Source: Euryarchaeota archaeon UBA54
Lineage (GTDB): Archaea > Thermoplasmatota > Poseidoniia > Poseidoniales > Thalassarchaeaceae
Direction: 5' to 3'
Length of the DNA stretch: 13,908 nt
Assembly (NCBI GenBank): GCA_002495735.1
Contig: DAGM01000027.1
Span: 1 to 13,908 of the forward strand
The first letter of the stretch is position 1. Every line of letters begins with the position of its first letter. The position numbers and the translations under genes are program-made. Under the pieces are notes generated by a model. That model worked only from the letters and a program-made list of their open reading frames with translations. It made no database searches and was not told the origin of the DNA. Below are positions 13,192-13,908 of this stretch, piece by piece.

Positions 13192-13197
13192 CCTCCT
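13192..13197 (-). promoter_or_regulatory. Ribosome binding site deciding the nuoC start
   Basis: The minus-strand AGGAGG, overlapping the nuoB stop codon (TAG, 13196-13198), lies eight bases before the ATG at 13182-13184. It supports a 219-residue NuoC over the longer open frame that reads back into nuoB. Confidence 0.7.
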
Positions 13198-13792
13198 ACT
13201 CGTCTCCCAAAATCAACGGAGATGTAGAAGCCGGCATGGAGTCGCCGGGGGCCGCACCGATTCGGATGATCTTCTGCCGCAGCTTGTCGAAACCGTCTAT
13301 CAGGGCCTCGGGCCTTGGGGGGCATCCGGGTATGTAGACGTCTACCGGAATCACGGTATCGACGCCTTCGAGGATGTTGTATGACTGGAAGTAGGGGCCA
13401 CCGGAGATGGCGCACTCTCCCATGGCTATGCACCACTTCGGCTCGGGCATCTGCTCCCACAGCCTGACAATGGGGTCGGCGAACTTCTTGCTAATAGGGC
13501 CGTTGACAAGCATGACGTCGCATTGCCGAGGACTGGATCTGAAGAAGACTCCAAAGCGTTCAGCATCGAATCGACTAGCTCCTGCCGCGGCCATCTCCAA
13601 AGCGCAGCACTTGATGCCTAAGTGAAGCGGGAACAGGGACTTGCGTTGGCCCCAGTTGAACATCCTGCCGGCTAACACCCCGATGATGTCCTTCATCCGA
13701 CTGGCCTTCAACGCCTCATCGGTCACATCGCCTACTACATCGACCAGCATCCTGCTGTTGAAAACCGAGTAGTTCTGACCCTCATCTGCCAT
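13196..13792 (-). CDS. nuoB: Complex I subunit B (cluster N2 subunit)
   Basis: A 198-residue NuoB/FpoB, the subunit that binds cluster N2, the last 4Fe-4S cluster before quinone. The four ligands are visible: the tandem pair in GIKCCALEM (C62, C63), MGECAISGGPYF (C127) and YIPGCPPRPEAL (C157), matching C63, C64, C129 and C158 of E. coli NuoB. RFDAERFGVFFRSSPRQCDVM (74-94 region) is the usual quinone-site loop with a conserved Arg-Phe cluster. The adjacent Cys pair distinguishes it from hydrogenase small subunits. Length is normal, with a short C-terminal extension (about 183-198). The ATG at 13790-13792 follows AAGGTGAG (13796-13803) by three bases; that motif overlaps the nuoA stop. Confidence 0.97.
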   Translation of the reverse strand: MADEGQNYSVFNSRMLVDVVGDVTDEALKASRMKDIIGVLAGRMFNWGQRKSLFPLHLGIKCCALEMAAAGASRFDAERFGVFFRSSPRQCDVMLVNGPISKKFADPIVRLWEQMPEPKWCIAMGECAISGGPYFQSYNILEGVDTVIPVDVYIPGCPPRPEALIDGFDKLRQKIIRIGAAPGDSMPASTSPLILGDE

Positions 13793-13801
13793 TTACTCAC
13801 C

Positions 13802-13908
13802 TTAGATGTAGATTCTTCCTCGCTTGCGGAAGACGTGCCAGACTCCCAGCCCCATTAGCACGATGAACGCGGTTAGGGTAGCTAGGGCGCCGAGAATTTC
13901 TTCGTCCA
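13802..13908 (-). CDS. nuoA: Complex I subunit A, C-terminal end (runs off the window)
   Basis: The last 34 residues and the TAA stop (13802-13804) of a gene that begins outside the window. The fragment has one hydrophobic helix (ILGALATLTAFIVLMGLGVW) followed by a basic tail HVFRKRGRIYI. This fits the third helix and C-terminus of NuoA, where a helix ends in an aromatic residue and a basic-Gly segment, and nuoA is the expected gene before nuoB in this operon type. The stop overlaps the nuoB ribosome binding site. Sequence alone is too short for a firm call; position carries most of the weight. The first two bases at the edge (TG) could be the end of an ATG, so a separate very short protein is a remote alternative. 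Confidence 0.75.
   Translation of the reverse strand, partial: DEEILGALATLTAFIVLMGLGVWHVFRKRGRIYI

Noticed and set aside
12525..13460. A 311-residue reading of nuoC that begins inside nuoB
   Set aside because: The first 92 residues are Arg/Pro-rich, overlap the coding sequence of nuoB in another frame and lack NuoC similarity; AGGAGG before the ATG at 13184 marks the start.
11379..13792. Membrane-bound NiFe hydrogenase (Mbh/Ech type) instead of complex I
   Set aside because: NuoD lacks the CxxC nickel-ligand pairs and has the quinone residues H16 and Y65; NuoB has the tandem Cys of N2; NuoA, J1/J2 and K are present in complex I order.
1..13908. CRISPR arrays, insertion sequences, tRNA/rRNA genes, prophage or toxin-antitoxin genes
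   Set aside because: The window is packed with recognised minus-strand genes; no direct-repeat arrays, inverted-repeat ends or clover-leaf sequences were seen by eye.

Overview
The window is archaeal. It carries aIF1A, a RIO1-type kinase and a two-KH-domain RNA-binding protein, all typical of archaea, next to a complex I operon with the gene order of the methanogen fpo operon (A B C D H I J1 J2 K L M N, with nuoJ split in two). Moderate GC, many GTG/TTG starts, GGTGA-type ribosome binding sites and the absence of NADH-input genes fit an uncultivated Thermoplasmatota lineage such as Marine Group II/III (Poseidoniales). That placement is inference; no marker gene here fixes it. Every gene is on the minus strand, so the reading order is from high to low coordinates.

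From 13908 down to 2371 is an 11.5 kb respiratory operon: the 3' end of nuoA, then nuoB, nuoC, nuoD, nuoH, nuoI, nuoJ1, nuoJ2, nuoK, nuoL, nuoM and nuoN. Gaps range from 11 bases to 4-base overlaps. Together they encode the 11-subunit core of a proton- or sodium-pumping complex I: the Q/connecting module B-C-D-I with cluster N2 and two further 4Fe-4S clusters, and the membrane arm A-H-J-K-L-M-N. The NADH module (nuoEFG) and FpoF/FpoO are absent from the window, so the electron donor is open; reduced ferredoxin is the usual suggestion. Several subunits are larger than their families: NuoI (about 84 extra residues between its two cluster motifs plus a longer N-terminal part), NuoH (N-terminal extension and a large first loop), NuoL (a His-rich loop) and NuoN (a longer loop).

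From 2326 down to 164 is an information-processing cluster: aIF1A, the RIO1 kinase and the KH protein, all linked to the small ribosomal subunit (initiation and pre-rRNA maturation). aIF1A and the KH protein carry long acidic C-terminal tails. A weak TATA-like element at the end of nuoN may start this second transcript. At the low-coordinate edge (1-120) is the N-terminal 40 residues of an unrecognised protein with one membrane segment.

There are no mobile elements, CRISPR arrays, tRNA or rRNA genes and no non-coding stretch above about 50 bases. I see no wholly new system. The most interesting content is the set of lineage-specific insertions in complex I subunits, mainly around the quinone module, and a very regular ribosome-binding-site layout along the operon.
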